From UBA5972 sp964637875 (GTDB lineage Bacteria; Pseudomonadota; Alphaproteobacteria; Rhodobacterales; Rhodobacteraceae), in contig CAZWXK010000007.1 in the NCBI GenBank assembly GCA_964637875.1, positions 1-64,000 of the forward strand: a stretch of 64,000 nt of DNA, read 5' to 3'. The position numbers were made by a program, and so were the translations under genes. Of this stretch, positions 45,673-54,280 are shown one piece after another. Positions within the stretch are counted from its first letter, which is position 1; each line of letters starts with the position of its first letter. The notes beneath the pieces are model-generated. The model saw nothing but the letters and a program-made list of their open reading frames with translations. It searched no databases and was not told the origin of the DNA.

Positions 45673-48411
45673 ATGCGGGAATCGGCGACAACGAAACGCG
45701 GGCATGTCTGGTCCTATTGCTATCAGTGCGTCGCCGGACCCGACCTGCTCCAGGTCGTGACCGAGGACGACGTCCCGACCGAGATTCGCCCCAACGCGCC
45801 GGCAGCGGCGATTCACCCGGCCGGTGGCAAGGTCTGCGTCAAGGCGTTCGGCCTGATCCAGAAGACCCACAACCCCAACCGCATCAAGACCCCGATGATG
45901 CGCACCAACCCGAAAAAGGGCCGAAACGAGGATCCGGGGTTCAAGCCCGTCAGCTGGGACGATGCGCTGGACGCGATTGCCGCACGCCTGCGCGAGATCC
46001 GAAAAACCGGCCTCACCTGCAAGGAGGGCTTTCCCCGCGTCGCAGCCAGTTTTGGCGGAGGCGGCACACCCACGGCCTATATGGGTACTTTTCCGGCGTT
46101 TCTGGCAGCCTGGGGGCCGGTCGACATGAGTTTTGGCTCCGGTCAGGGCGTCAAATGCTACCATTCGGAACATCTGTATGGCGAGCTCTGGCACCGCGCC
46201 TTTACCGTCTGCCCCGACACGCCATTGGCCGAACTGATCATTTCCTTTGGCGCCAATGTCGAGGCCTCGGGCGGGGTCTGCGGGGTACGCCGCCATGCCG
46301 ATGCGCGCGACCGTGGTGTGCGGCGCATCCAGGTCGAGCCCCATCTTTCGGTAACCGGGGCCTGCTCGGCCGAGTGGATTCCGATCCGGCCCAAGACCGA
46401 CGCCGCCTTTCTGTTCGCCATGCTGCATGTGATCCTGCATGAGATCCCGCGCGAACGCCTTGACATCCCGTTTCTCAAGGAGCGCAGTTCGTCACCCTAT
46501 CTGGTTGCTCCCAACGGATTCTACCTGCGCGATCCCGAGACGCGAAAACCCTTGCTGTGGGATCTGAAGTCGGGCCGGGCGGTGCCCTTCGACACCCCCG
46601 ATACCGACCCCGCGCTTGAGGGCGAATTCAATGTCTCGGGTATCGAGGATGGCCCCGATGATGCCCAATGGGAACATCGCGATGTCGCGGTCAGACCGGC
46701 ATTTTCCCATCTTGTGGATCATCTGGCCCAATATGGCCCCGAATGGGCTGCCGGGATCTGCGATGTGCCAGCCGCGCGAATCCGCGAAACCGCCCAGGCC
46801 TGGATCGATCACGCCCATGTTGGCGAGACCATCGAGGTCGACGGTGTCACGATGCCGTTCCGACCCGTGTCGATCAGCCTGGGCAAGACGGTCAATAACG
46901 GCTGGGGCGGTTACGAATGCGTCTGGGCGCGCACCCTGATGGCCGTTCTGATCGGCGGGCTCGAGGTGCCTGGCGGGACACTCGGAACGACGGTGCGCCT
47001 GAACCGGCCGGCCGACAACCGCTGGTCAAGCGTCGTTCCGGGGCGCGACGGGTTCATGAACTATCCGATGAACCCCACCGATCGGGAAAACTGGCACGAC
47101 CGCTCGATCTCGCGGCACGAGCACCAGACACTGGTACCGCTGGCGGCAAATTCGCCCTGGTCGCAGGCGCTGGGGCCGACGCATCTGGCCTGGATGATGC
47201 AGCGGCAGGATCTCGAACACCTGCCCCATACGCCACCACCGGACCTGTGGTTTGTCTATCGCACCAACCCGGCGATCTCGTTCTGGGATACAAATGCCGT
47301 GTCCGAGGCCATGGCGAAATTCCCCTTTACCGTGTGTTTTGCCTACACGATGGACGAGACCAACCACATGGCAGACATCCTCCTGCCGGAATGTACCGAT
47401 CTGGAGGGGCTGCAACTGATCCGTATCGGGGGCTCGAAATATGTCGAGCAATTCTGGGACAATCAGGGCTTTGCCCTGCGCGACCCTGCCGCCAGCCCGC
47501 GCGGGGAGGCGCGCGATTTCACCTGGATTGCGACCGAACTGGCCCATCGCGCCGGCATTCTGGAAAACTACAACCGTGCCATCAACAAGGGCGCGGCGGG
47601 GGTGCGCCTGTTCGGCGAGGGCTATGATTTCTCGCTTGACGAGAACCGGCCGCACGAGGTCGAGGAAATCTGGGATCATGTCTGCCGCGCCGCCAGCGCC
47701 GAGCTGACAGACGGCGCCGAAAGCCAGGGCCTGGACTATTATCGCGAGCATGGTTTCCGCGCCAAGCCCTTTCCACGCAAGCGCTGGTATCTGTACCCGG
47801 TGATGGTCGAACAGAACCTGCGTTTCGAACTGCCCTATCAGGAACGCCTTTTGCGCATCGGTCAGGAGCTGGGTGCAAGGCTGCACGAAACCGGCATCAC
47901 CTGGTGGGACCGCCAACTCAGGGAATATGAACCCATGCCCCACTGGCAGGATCCGCCGGGCATATATGACGCGGCACTGCAAAAGGCCTATGGCGCGACG
48001 GTTGCGGATTTCCCGTTCTGGCTGATCACTGCACGTTCGATGCAGTATTCCTGGGGCGGCAATGCAGGCATCCAGATGATTCACGAGGTTGCCGCAAATA
48101 TCGCCGGCCATGGTGGCGTGGTGATCAACAGCGCAACCGCCGCCCGTCTTGGCATCAACGAAGGTGACGCGGTCGAGGTTGCCTCGCCCATCGGAACCAC
48201 CAGGGGACGCGCCATCCTGCGCAGCGGCATCCGTCCGGACACATTGCTGATGATCGGTCAGTTCGACCACTGGAAGACACCCTTTGCCAAGGATCTGAAC
48301 ACCCCCAGCATGAACAGCCTCGTGCCAATGCTTCTGGATCTGACCGACGCCACCGGCTCGGGCGCCGATCTGGTGAGGGTCAGGATCACGCGCACCGGAG
48401 GACCGAAATGA
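45673..48411 (+). CDS. padB: molybdopterin oxidoreductase, probable phenylacetyl-CoA:acceptor oxidoreductase catalytic subunit (912 aa)
   Basis: A DMSO-reductase-family enzyme binding a molybdenum bis-MGD cofactor. The N-terminus has no twin-arginine signal, so it is cytoplasmic. Only three Cys are seen at the first cluster (C16, C19, C55), with H11 or D24 as a possible fourth ligand. KCYHSEHLYGELWHRAF holds a likely Mo-ligand Cys; the C-terminal dinucleotide-binding domain starts near FPFWLITARSMQYSWGGNAGI. Sequence runs such as RTNPKKGRNEDPGF match my memory of PadB, which converts phenylacetyl-CoA to phenylglyoxylate using quinone. The start at 45673 has AAAGG 7 bases upstream; 45658 overlaps the previous stop. 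The function is likely but unproven. Confidence 0.82.
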   Translation: MRESATTKRGHVWSYCYQCVAGPDLLQVVTEDDVPTEIRPNAPAAAIHPAGGKVCVKAFGLIQKTHNPNRIKTPMMRTNPKKGRNEDPGFKPVSWDDALDAIAARLREIRKTGLTCKEGFPRVAASFGGGGTPTAYMGTFPAFLAAWGPVDMSFGSGQGVKCYHSEHLYGELWHRAFTVCPDTPLAELIISFGANVEASGGVCGVRRHADARDRGVRRIQVEPHLSVTGACSAEWIPIRPKTDAAFLFAMLHVILHEIPRERLDIPFLKERSSSPYLVAPNGFYLRDPETRKPLLWDLKSGRAVPFDTPDTDPALEGEFNVSGIEDGPDDAQWEHRDVAVRPAFSHLVDHLAQYGPEWAAGICDVPAARIRETAQAWIDHAHVGETIEVDGVTMPFRPVSISLGKTVNNGWGGYECVWARTLMAVLIGGLEVPGGTLGTTVRLNRPADNRWSSVVPGRDGFMNYPMNPTDRENWHDRSISRHEHQTLVPLAANSPWSQALGPTHLAWMMQRQDLEHLPHTPPPDLWFVYRTNPAISFWDTNAVSEAMAKFPFTVCFAYTMDETNHMADILLPECTDLEGLQLIRIGGSKYVEQFWDNQGFALRDPAASPRGEARDFTWIATELAHRAGILENYNRAINKGAAGVRLFGEGYDFSLDENRPHEVEEIWDHVCRAASAELTDGAESQGLDYYREHGFRAKPFPRKRWYLYPVMVEQNLRFELPYQERLLRIGQELGARLHETGITWWDRQLREYEPMPHWQDPPGIYDAALQKAYGATVADFPFWLITARSMQYSWGGNAGIQMIHEVAANIAGHGGVVINSATAARLGINEGDAVEVASPIGTTRGRAILRSGIRPDTLLMIGQFDHWKTPFAKDLNTPSMNSLVPMLLDLTDATGSGADLVRVRITRTGGPK

Positions 48412-50066
48412 CCCGTTATGCGATCGTGGTCGACCTGAACCGCTGCGTCGGCTGTCAGACCTGCACCGCCGCCTGCAAGCACGCCAATGCCACCCTGCCC
48501 GGCGTGCAATGGCGCAAGGTGCTGGATTTCGAAACGGGCGCGTATCCCGATGTGCGCCGCGCCTTCCTGCCGGTAGGCTGCATGCACTGCGATGAACCGC
48601 CCTGCATGGACGTCTGTCCATCGACAGCGACCCGCAAGCGCGACGATGGCATCGTCACCATAGATTACGACATCTGTCTGGGATGCGCCTATTGCGCGGT
48701 TGCCTGCCCCTATCAGGCCCGCTTCAAGGTGACCGAGCGCGAGGCCGCCTATGGCAAGGCCGGGCGGATGCGCCACGAGGATACCCGTTTCGACCCCGCA
48801 ATGATGGGGGTCGCGCAGAAATGCACCTTCTGCGTTGATCGCATAGACGAGGGGCTGGCCGCCGGGTTGACGCCTGGCATCGACCCCGAGGCCACGCCCG
48901 CCTGTGTCTTTTCCTGCATTTCCGGGGCGCTCAGCTTTGGCGATCTGGATGACAGCCAGAGCAATGTCTCGCGCCTGTTGCGCGAGCATCGCAGCTTCAA
49001 CATGCATGAGGAACTGGGCACCGGGCCCAACATCCATTACCTGTACGAGCACGCGGCCACCGACAGCGCCGCCGAAACCGTTTCCGGCGCCTTTTCCGCC
49101 ACAGGCACAGGCACAGGCAAGGGCACGGGCAAGGGCACGGGCGCCACGCCCGCACCCGTACTTGAACCCGACACGACCGGCCTTGCCGCGGTTTCACCCC
49201 GGCTTCAGACCAACTGGGACTGGCGCGCCGCCGGCAATTTCATTTTCGGCGGCACCGGTACGGGACTGATTGCCGCAAGCGCCGTGGCCGGGTTTGGCGG
49301 CCTCTTTCCCCGCCTTGCCGCCCTTGCGGGCCTGGCGCTGGTCGCGCTGGGGCTGTTTTGTGTCTGGCTGGAAATCGGCAGGCCCTGGCGGTTTCTGAAT
49401 GTCTATCGCAACATGCGCACCAGCTGGATGACGCGCGAGGCGCTGGCGGCGATCCTTCTGTTTGCGCTGGGACTGCCGGCGATCTGGTTATCGTCCACCG
49501 CGCTGGGCCTGGTGGCCGCTGCGGTCGGGGTGTTCTTTCTGTATGCGCAGGGGCGCATCCTGCGGGCCGCAAGGGGTATTCCCGCCTGGCGACATGACCG
49601 CCTGCTGCCGGTGATCCTGGCAACCGGGCTGACCGAGGGCACCGGCCTTTTCGCGATCGGCGCCGCAATCGCCGGCGCGGGAACTGCCGCCATCTGGGCG
49701 CTGGCCGTGCTGGTGATCCTGCGTCTTGCAGCCTGGCGCGGATATCGTCGTGGCCTGGGGGCCGGGGGTGCGCCGGTCGAAACGCTGCGCGCATTCGATC
49801 GTGATCGCCTGGCCCTGGGATGGCAGACGCAGCTCGTGATTCTCGTGCTGGCCGCAATCGCACTGCTCTGGCCGCCCCTGGCGGTGCTTGCCGGGCTCGG
49901 GGCGGCGCTGTCGGGCTGGCGTTTCAAGTTTGGCCTGATCACCAGGGCGGCATTTACCCAGGGCTATGCCATCAATCGCATGCCCGCGCGCGGCGCCGGC
50001 ATCAGCGCCCCGGGGATCAAGCCGGGCTGGACGCGCGAAGAGGGGCAGAAAAGGTTGTCCGCCTGA
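48408..50066 (+). CDS. padC: fused Fe-S subunit and membrane anchor of the phenylacetyl-CoA oxidoreductase (PadC-PadD fusion, 552 aa)
   Basis: Residues 1-190 are a four-cluster ferredoxin subunit (RCVGCQTCTAACKHAN, CMHCDEPPCMDVCPSTA, CLGCAYCAVACPYQA, CTFCVDRI). Residues about 225-255 are a Gly/Thr/Lys linker encoded by a 6-base repeat. Residues about 270-552 form a DmsC-type membrane anchor with about eight helices, ending in a Lys/Arg-rich tail. In Thauera these are two proteins, PadC and PadD; here they are one. The anchor would deliver electrons to the quinone pool. The start overlaps the padB stop (ATGA). The symbol applies to the N-terminal part. Confidence 0.85.
   Translation: MTRYAIVVDLNRCVGCQTCTAACKHANATLPGVQWRKVLDFETGAYPDVRRAFLPVGCMHCDEPPCMDVCPSTATRKRDDGIVTIDYDICLGCAYCAVACPYQARFKVTEREAAYGKAGRMRHEDTRFDPAMMGVAQKCTFCVDRIDEGLAAGLTPGIDPEATPACVFSCISGALSFGDLDDSQSNVSRLLREHRSFNMHEELGTGPNIHYLYEHAATDSAAETVSGAFSATGTGTGKGTGKGTGATPAPVLEPDTTGLAAVSPRLQTNWDWRAAGNFIFGGTGTGLIAASAVAGFGGLFPRLAALAGLALVALGLFCVWLEIGRPWRFLNVYRNMRTSWMTREALAAILLFALGLPAIWLSSTALGLVAAAVGVFFLYAQGRILRAARGIPAWRHDRLLPVILATGLTEGTGLFAIGAAIAGAGTAAIWALAVLVILRLAAWRGYRRGLGAGGAPVETLRAFDRDRLALGWQTQLVILVLAAIALLWPPLAVLAGLGAALSGWRFKFGLITRAAFTQGYAINRMPARGAGISAPGIKPGWTREEGQKRLSA
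49101..49143. repeat. short tandem repeat encoding the PadC-PadD linker
   Basis: Near-perfect 6-base units (GGCACA, then GGCAAG/GGCACG alternation) run over about 43 bases and encode the linker GTGTGKGTGKGTG. The repeat lies exactly at the fusion point of the Fe-S and membrane parts. Confidence 0.8.
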
Positions 50067-50069
50067 ACC

Positions 50070-50115
50070 GCGATGTCTTCCCGCGCCGCCACACGCGGCC
50101 ACGGGCAGACATCGC
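50070..50115 (+). terminator. strong hairpin between the padC-padD fusion gene and the ligase gene
   Basis: GCGATGTCT pairs with AGACATCGC, with an inner CCCG/CGGG and a GCCGC/GCGGC tip, giving a 46-base imperfect hairpin that starts 3 bases after the stop codon. No T-run follows, so it may attenuate rather than stop transcription into the ligase gene. Confidence 0.5.
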
Positions 50116-50168
50116 CGGGGAAACGGGTCTGCGAGGGGAAGGACGCCCGCAAAGGAAAAAGGGCGTCG

Positions 50169-50180
50169 GTTGATATCAAC
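50169..50180. promoter_or_regulatory. 12-base palindrome upstream of the ligase gene
   Basis: GTTGATATCAAC is a perfect palindrome ending 15 bases before the ligase start and just before the Shine-Dalgarno AGGGAGA. It may be an operator for separate control of the ligase. It contains TTGAT and ATCAA half-sites without the 4-base spacer an FNR site needs. Confidence 0.4.
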
Positions 50181-50195
50181 AGGGAGAATACATCG

Positions 50196-51521
50196 ATGGG
50201 CCTGGAACGGAACATGGAGTCGCGCGACGACCCCAGCTACATGTTCGAACGCGAAATCGAAACCATGCCGAGGGACGCGCTGGCCGCGCTGCAGGCCGAA
50301 CGCCTGCGCTGGACGCTGAGGCGCGCTTATGAAAACGTCCCCTTCTATCGCGCGGCCTTCGACGCGCGCGGGGTGCTGCCGGATCAGGTGAAAAGCCCGG
50401 CCGACATCCGCCACTTTCCCTTTACCGTCAAGGATGACCTGCGCGCCGGCTATCCCTTTGGCATGTTTGCAAGTCCGCCTGACAAGATCATGCGCCTGCA
50501 TGCCTCCAGCGGCACCACCGGCAAGCCGACGGTGGTTGGCTATACCCGCGGCGACCTCGATCGCTGGGCCGGTCTGGTCGCGCGCTCGATGGCCGGCGCC
50601 GGGGCAAGGCCTGGCGATATCGTGCATAACGCCTATGGCTATGGCCTGTTCACCGGGGGTCTGGGCTTCCATGCCGGGGCCGAACGCCTCGGCTGCACGG
50701 TTGTGCCGATCTCGGGTGGCGGCACCGAGCGCCAGATCACCCTGCTCAGGGACTTCGGCGCCAATATCCTGCTGGCGACACCATCATATGCGCTGAACAT
50801 CGCCGAAACCGCCGCCCGCGAAGGGGTCGATCTGGCGGCGCTGCCGCTGCGACGTGGCATGTTCGGGGCAGAACCATGGTCGGACGAGATGCGCGCGACC
50901 CTGGAGCGTCTGATGGGTATTCGCGCGGTTGATGTCTATGGCCTGTCCGAGATCATGGGCCCCGGCGTGGCCTGCGAATGCGATGCAGCTCAAAGCGGGC
51001 TGCATGGATGGGAGGACCATTTCCTGTTCGAGGTGATCGACCCCGAGACCCTGGAACCCCTGCCGATGGGCGAGGCCGGAGAGCTGGTCATCACGACTCT
51101 GACACGCGAGGCGATGCCGATGATCCGCTACCGCACCCGCGACATCACCCGCCTGTCTGACGCGCCCTGCGCCTGCGGCCGCACCCATCTGCGGATCATG
51201 CGGGTCAGCGGACGCGATGACGACATGATGATCATACGCGGCGTCAATGTCTTTCCCAGCCAGATCGAATCGGTGCTGGTCGCGGTCGAGGGGCTTGCGC
51301 CCCATTACCAGATCGTGCTGCGGCGCGAGGGCGCGCTGGATTCGATGACGGTCGAGGTCGAGGCGCTGAATGCCGGGGTCGATTGCGATGCCTGCGCCCG
51401 GGCGCTGCGCGGACGGATCAAGGCAGTGATCGGCGTCACCTGCACCGTCGAGGTCAAGGAACCTGGCGCCATTCCCCGCTCGCAAGGCAAGGCCGTAAGG
51501 GTGCGCGATCTGCGCGGCTGA
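50196..51521 (+). CDS. paaK: phenylacetate-CoA ligase (441 aa)
   Basis: An AMP-forming acyl-CoA ligase. The ATP-binding motif LHASSGTTGKPTVVGYTRGDL, DVYGLSEIMGPGVACEC, and the C-terminal RVSGRDDDMMIIRGVNVFPSQIESVL and RSQGKAVRVRD are the family marks. The length fits PaaK (phenylacetate or related aryl-acetate) ligases rather than benzoate-CoA ligases. As the last gene of the pad-type operon it supplies the phenylacetyl-CoA substrate. The start at 50196 has AGGGAGA upstream. Confidence 0.9.
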   Translation: MGLERNMESRDDPSYMFEREIETMPRDALAALQAERLRWTLRRAYENVPFYRAAFDARGVLPDQVKSPADIRHFPFTVKDDLRAGYPFGMFASPPDKIMRLHASSGTTGKPTVVGYTRGDLDRWAGLVARSMAGAGARPGDIVHNAYGYGLFTGGLGFHAGAERLGCTVVPISGGGTERQITLLRDFGANILLATPSYALNIAETAAREGVDLAALPLRRGMFGAEPWSDEMRATLERLMGIRAVDVYGLSEIMGPGVACECDAAQSGLHGWEDHFLFEVIDPETLEPLPMGEAGELVITTLTREAMPMIRYRTRDITRLSDAPCACGRTHLRIMRVSGRDDDMMIIRGVNVFPSQIESVLVAVEGLAPHYQIVLRREGALDSMTVEVEALNAGVDCDACARALRGRIKAVIGVTCTVEVKEPGAIPRSQGKAVRVRDLRG

Positions 51522-51564
51522 CCCGCGCCGCGCGACCCGCGCGCAAAGGGGCCGAAAGCAACAG

Positions 51565-51597
51565 CAACGGCCCCGCCGCAACCGGGCGGGGCCGTTG
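51565..51597. terminator. bidirectional terminator between paaK and korB
   Basis: A perfect 13-base stem (CAACGGCCCCGCC with GGCGGGGCCGTTG) closes a 7-base loop, midway between the convergent ligase and korB stop codons. The symmetry makes it suitable for both transcripts. Confidence 0.8.
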
Positions 51598-51649
51598 GTG
51601 ACTGTGCCGCGTGCCCGCCGCGCGGTGATCGGGCGGGCCCGACGACAAC

Positions 51650-52474
51650 TCAGATTTCGAACGCCGCCTCCAGTGGCGTGATGTCGCCCGGCTCGTTCGA
51701 GACATACGCGTGATAGGGCGCGCGATCCCCCCGATACAGGATCCCCGTATTCATGCCGTCATCGGTCATGATACGCCGCGCCGCGCGGGCAGGATCGTCG
51801 GTGGGTTCGACGACCGCCTTGTGGACGGTCTTTTTCCACGCGCGCTCATCCGGTCGGAAGGTGACACAGGGGCTGAGGATCTCGACGAACGAGAATCCGG
51901 GATGGTTGATCGCCTCGATCAGGGTATTGGTGCAGGCCTTGATGTCGCCCGAGAATTCGCGGGCAACGAAATTGGCCCCCGAGGCCAGCGCGATCACCAG
52001 CGGATGGAACGGCCGCAGCCCGGTGCCGCCGGGCGAAAGCGCGGAATCCCAGTCGGGCTCGGTCGTGGGCGAGGGCTGTCCCTTGGTCATGCCATAGACA
52101 CGGTTGTCCATGACCACATAGGTCAGGTCGATATTGCGCCGGCAGGCATGCAGGAAATGGTTGCCGCCAATTGAAAAGCCGTCGCCATCGCCACTCATGA
52201 CCAGCACTGTCAGGTCGGGCCGGGCGACCTTCAGCCCCGTTGCCAGGGGCAACGAGCGCCCGTGTACGCCATGAAACCCATAGCAGTTGGTATAGGCAGG
52301 AATGCGCGACGAGCATCCTATCCCCGATACCACCGCGATATCCTCGGGGGCGCGACCCAGCTTGGAGAGCGCCCGCGTGATCGACAGCAGAACATGATAG
52401 TCGCCGCAGCCCGGGCACCAGATGGGATCGAGGTCGGATTTGAAATCGCTGGCCTTGAATTGGGTGGCGTTCAT
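51650..52474 (-). CDS. korB: 2-oxoacid:ferredoxin oxidoreductase beta subunit, KorB-type (274 aa)
   Basis: The TPP-binding subunit of a ferredoxin-dependent 2-oxoacid decarboxylase. Visible are the N-terminal cluster motif WCPGCGDYHVLL with the later Cys in SGIGCSSRIPAYTN, the TPP-Mg motif SGDGDGFSIGGNHFLHACRRN (split here for length) and VVMDNRVYGMTKGQ. Its ATG overlaps the korA stop (ATGA), so the two are co-translated. In Thauera the homologous enzyme oxidises 2-oxoglutarate to make reduced ferredoxin for benzoyl-CoA reductase. Here phenylglyoxylate is another possible substrate. Confidence 0.9.
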   Translation of the reverse strand: MNATQFKASDFKSDLDPIWCPGCGDYHVLLSITRALSKLGRAPEDIAVVSGIGCSSRIPAYTNCYGFHGVHGRSLPLATGLKVARPDLTVLVMSGDGDGFSIGGNHFLHACRRNIDLTYVVMDNRVYGMTKGQPSPTTEPDWDSALSPGGTGLRPFHPLVIALASGANFVAREFSGDIKACTNTLIEAINHPGFSFVEILSPCVTFRPDERAWKKTVHKAVVEPTDDPARAARRIMTDDGMNTGILYRGDRAPYHAYVSNEPGDITPLEAAFEI

Positions 52475-54219
52475 TGGTCGCTCCACTCGTTGATCATTGC
52501 GGTAATTTCCTCGGGGCCGATCAGGCGGGGCCCCTCGCGGTTCAACCGGCGCACCTCGCCCGGCAGATCGGCATGCGCCCTCAGATGACGGTGGAACTGT
52601 CCGGCATGAGTCTGTTCGACGATCAGGATGCGCCGCGCCCCGCCGAGCGCGCGGGCCAGCGGCGCCGCCGGGAAAGGCAGCATCTGGCGCAGGGCGACCA
52701 CACGCACCGAATTGCCCTGGGCGGCCAGCATGCGCGCCGCCTCGCGCGCGGCCCCGGTCAGCGAGCCCCAGGTCAGGATCACCGTATCTCCGCTGCCCTC
52801 GTCGATGCCCCAGTGATCGCCGAAATCGAACAGCTCGACCTTGCGGTGGCGCTTGTCCATCTGCTTTTTCTGATCGAACGAGCGGCTTGACGGATTGCCG
52901 TTCTCGGCATGGGTCAGCCCGTCGGCAGTATATTGTCCGCCAGCGGTGCCGGGCAATGCCATCGGCGACACCCCGTCGGCGGTGATCGCATAACGCAGAT
53001 AACCGGTATCCTGATCCGAGGCGCCATCCTGCCATGTCTTGCGCGCACCGATAAAGGCGACATCGGCCGGGCGCTCGATCAGAACGCGGGCCTGTCCGAT
53101 GGACTGATCCGACAGGATGATCGCCGGGCATTGCAGGGTTTCGGCCACATGCACGGCCCATTGGGTGGTAAACAGGCAGTCAGCCACCCCAAGCGGGGCC
53201 AGAACCACATGGGGCGCATCACCGTGAAAACCGTAGACCGCGATATTCAGGTCGGACTGTTCCGATTTGGTGGCAATCCCCGTCGAGGGCCCGCACCGCA
53301 TCACGTCCACGACCACCACCGGAGTTTCCGAGGCCGCGGCCAGGCCCAACCCCTCCATCATCAGGGCCAGACCGGGCCCGGATGTCGCGGTGATCGAGGC
53401 GCGGCCACCGAATGACGCCCCCATGATCATGTTGATCGAGGCAAGTTCGTCCTCGGCCTGGACCAGGGTTCCGCCAACCTTTTGCAGGGCCGGCGCCAGC
53501 CATTCCAGAACATCGGTGGCCGGGGTGATCGGATAAGCCGCGGCAAAACGCACGCCGCCGCGTATTGCGCCAAGGCCGGTGGCCTCGTTGCCGGTGATGA
53601 GCCAGCGCTTGCCCTTGCTCGGAGCGGCCGACGCCAGGGGATATTCGCGGCCAAAGCCCTCGGCCTGGCCTGCACCGGCGGCAATCCCGTCAAGGCCCGC
53701 CTTGACCACGGCCTCGCCCTTGCGCGCCAGTTTCGAGGCGAAAACGTCGTTTACCACATCCAGCGGCAGGCCGGTGAGGCGCGCCACCAGGCCGACCGCA
53801 ATCATGTTTTCGCGGCCGCCATCGATGGCGCCGGCAAGTTCCTTCATCGGGCAAAAGACGACATGCGCGCCGGTTTCACGAACCTGCCGAGGCACCTCTC
53901 CGGCCGCGGGATCGGCAATGACCAGCCCGCCATCGGCGACCGGCATGTCGGCAAGGAAGCGATCGGCGTTCTTCCAGTCGATGGCAACCAGTATGTCAAA
54001 GGCCGGCGGCATGCATTCCACCGTATCGGTCGCAAGGCGCACAAGGGCCGCGGCCTCGCCCCCGCGAATCTGCGGGCCGACCGAGCGGGTGAGTATCCCG
54101 GCATATCCCGCCTTTCCCGCCGCCTCGAGCAACAGCGATCCGGCGGTGATCGCCCCCGCGCCACCGGTGCCGACAATCGCGAAGGATACCGATTGCCTTG
54201 CCTTGTCCTGTTCTACCAT
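52471..54219 (-). CDS. korA: 2-oxoacid:ferredoxin oxidoreductase, fused gamma-alpha subunit, KorA-type (582 aa)
   Basis: Residues 1-190 are the gamma domain (IVGTGGAGAITAGSLLLEAAG and SVGPQIRGGEAAALVRLA); residues about 200-560 are the alpha domain (ATGLGAIRGGVRFAAAYPITPATDVLEWL, QAEDELASINMIMGASFGG). No ferredoxin (delta) domain is present, so a free ferredoxin, probably that at 62004, is the acceptor. The start MVEQDKARQS at 54219 has AAGGAAAAG upstream. It is divergent from the had-bcr operon. Distinguishing 2-oxoglutarate from phenylglyoxylate as substrate is not possible by eye. Confidence 0.88.
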   Translation of the reverse strand: MVEQDKARQSVSFAIVGTGGAGAITAGSLLLEAAGKAGYAGILTRSVGPQIRGGEAAALVRLATDTVECMPPAFDILVAIDWKNADRFLADMPVADGGLVIADPAAGEVPRQVRETGAHVVFCPMKELAGAIDGGRENMIAVGLVARLTGLPLDVVNDVFASKLARKGEAVVKAGLDGIAAGAGQAEGFGREYPLASAAPSKGKRWLITGNEATGLGAIRGGVRFAAAYPITPATDVLEWLAPALQKVGGTLVQAEDELASINMIMGASFGGRASITATSGPGLALMMEGLGLAAASETPVVVVDVMRCGPSTGIATKSEQSDLNIAVYGFHGDAPHVVLAPLGVADCLFTTQWAVHVAETLQCPAIILSDQSIGQARVLIERPADVAFIGARKTWQDGASDQDTGYLRYAITADGVSPMALPGTAGGQYTADGLTHAENGNPSSRSFDQKKQMDKRHRKVELFDFGDHWGIDEGSGDTVILTWGSLTGAAREAARMLAAQGNSVRVVALRQMLPFPAAPLARALGGARRILIVEQTHAGQFHRHLRAHADLPGEVRRLNREGPRLIGPEEITAMINEWSDQ

Positions 54220-54280
54220 CTTTTCCTTCCGCTCCCGTCTGCCGGATCTCCGCAAAGCGTGGTCTTTGGGAAATCCTTGG

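Noticed and set aside
50169..50180. Possible FNR/Anr box upstream of the ligase.
   Set aside because: The TTGAT and ATCAA halves touch, whereas FNR sites need a 4-base spacer. No proper FNR site was seen in the pad or bcr promoters either.
51650..54219. Pyruvate or indolepyruvate:ferredoxin oxidoreductase.
   Set aside because: The gamma-alpha fusion with a separate beta subunit and no ferredoxin domain fits the KorAB type better, and the location between aromatic operons supports a role there.
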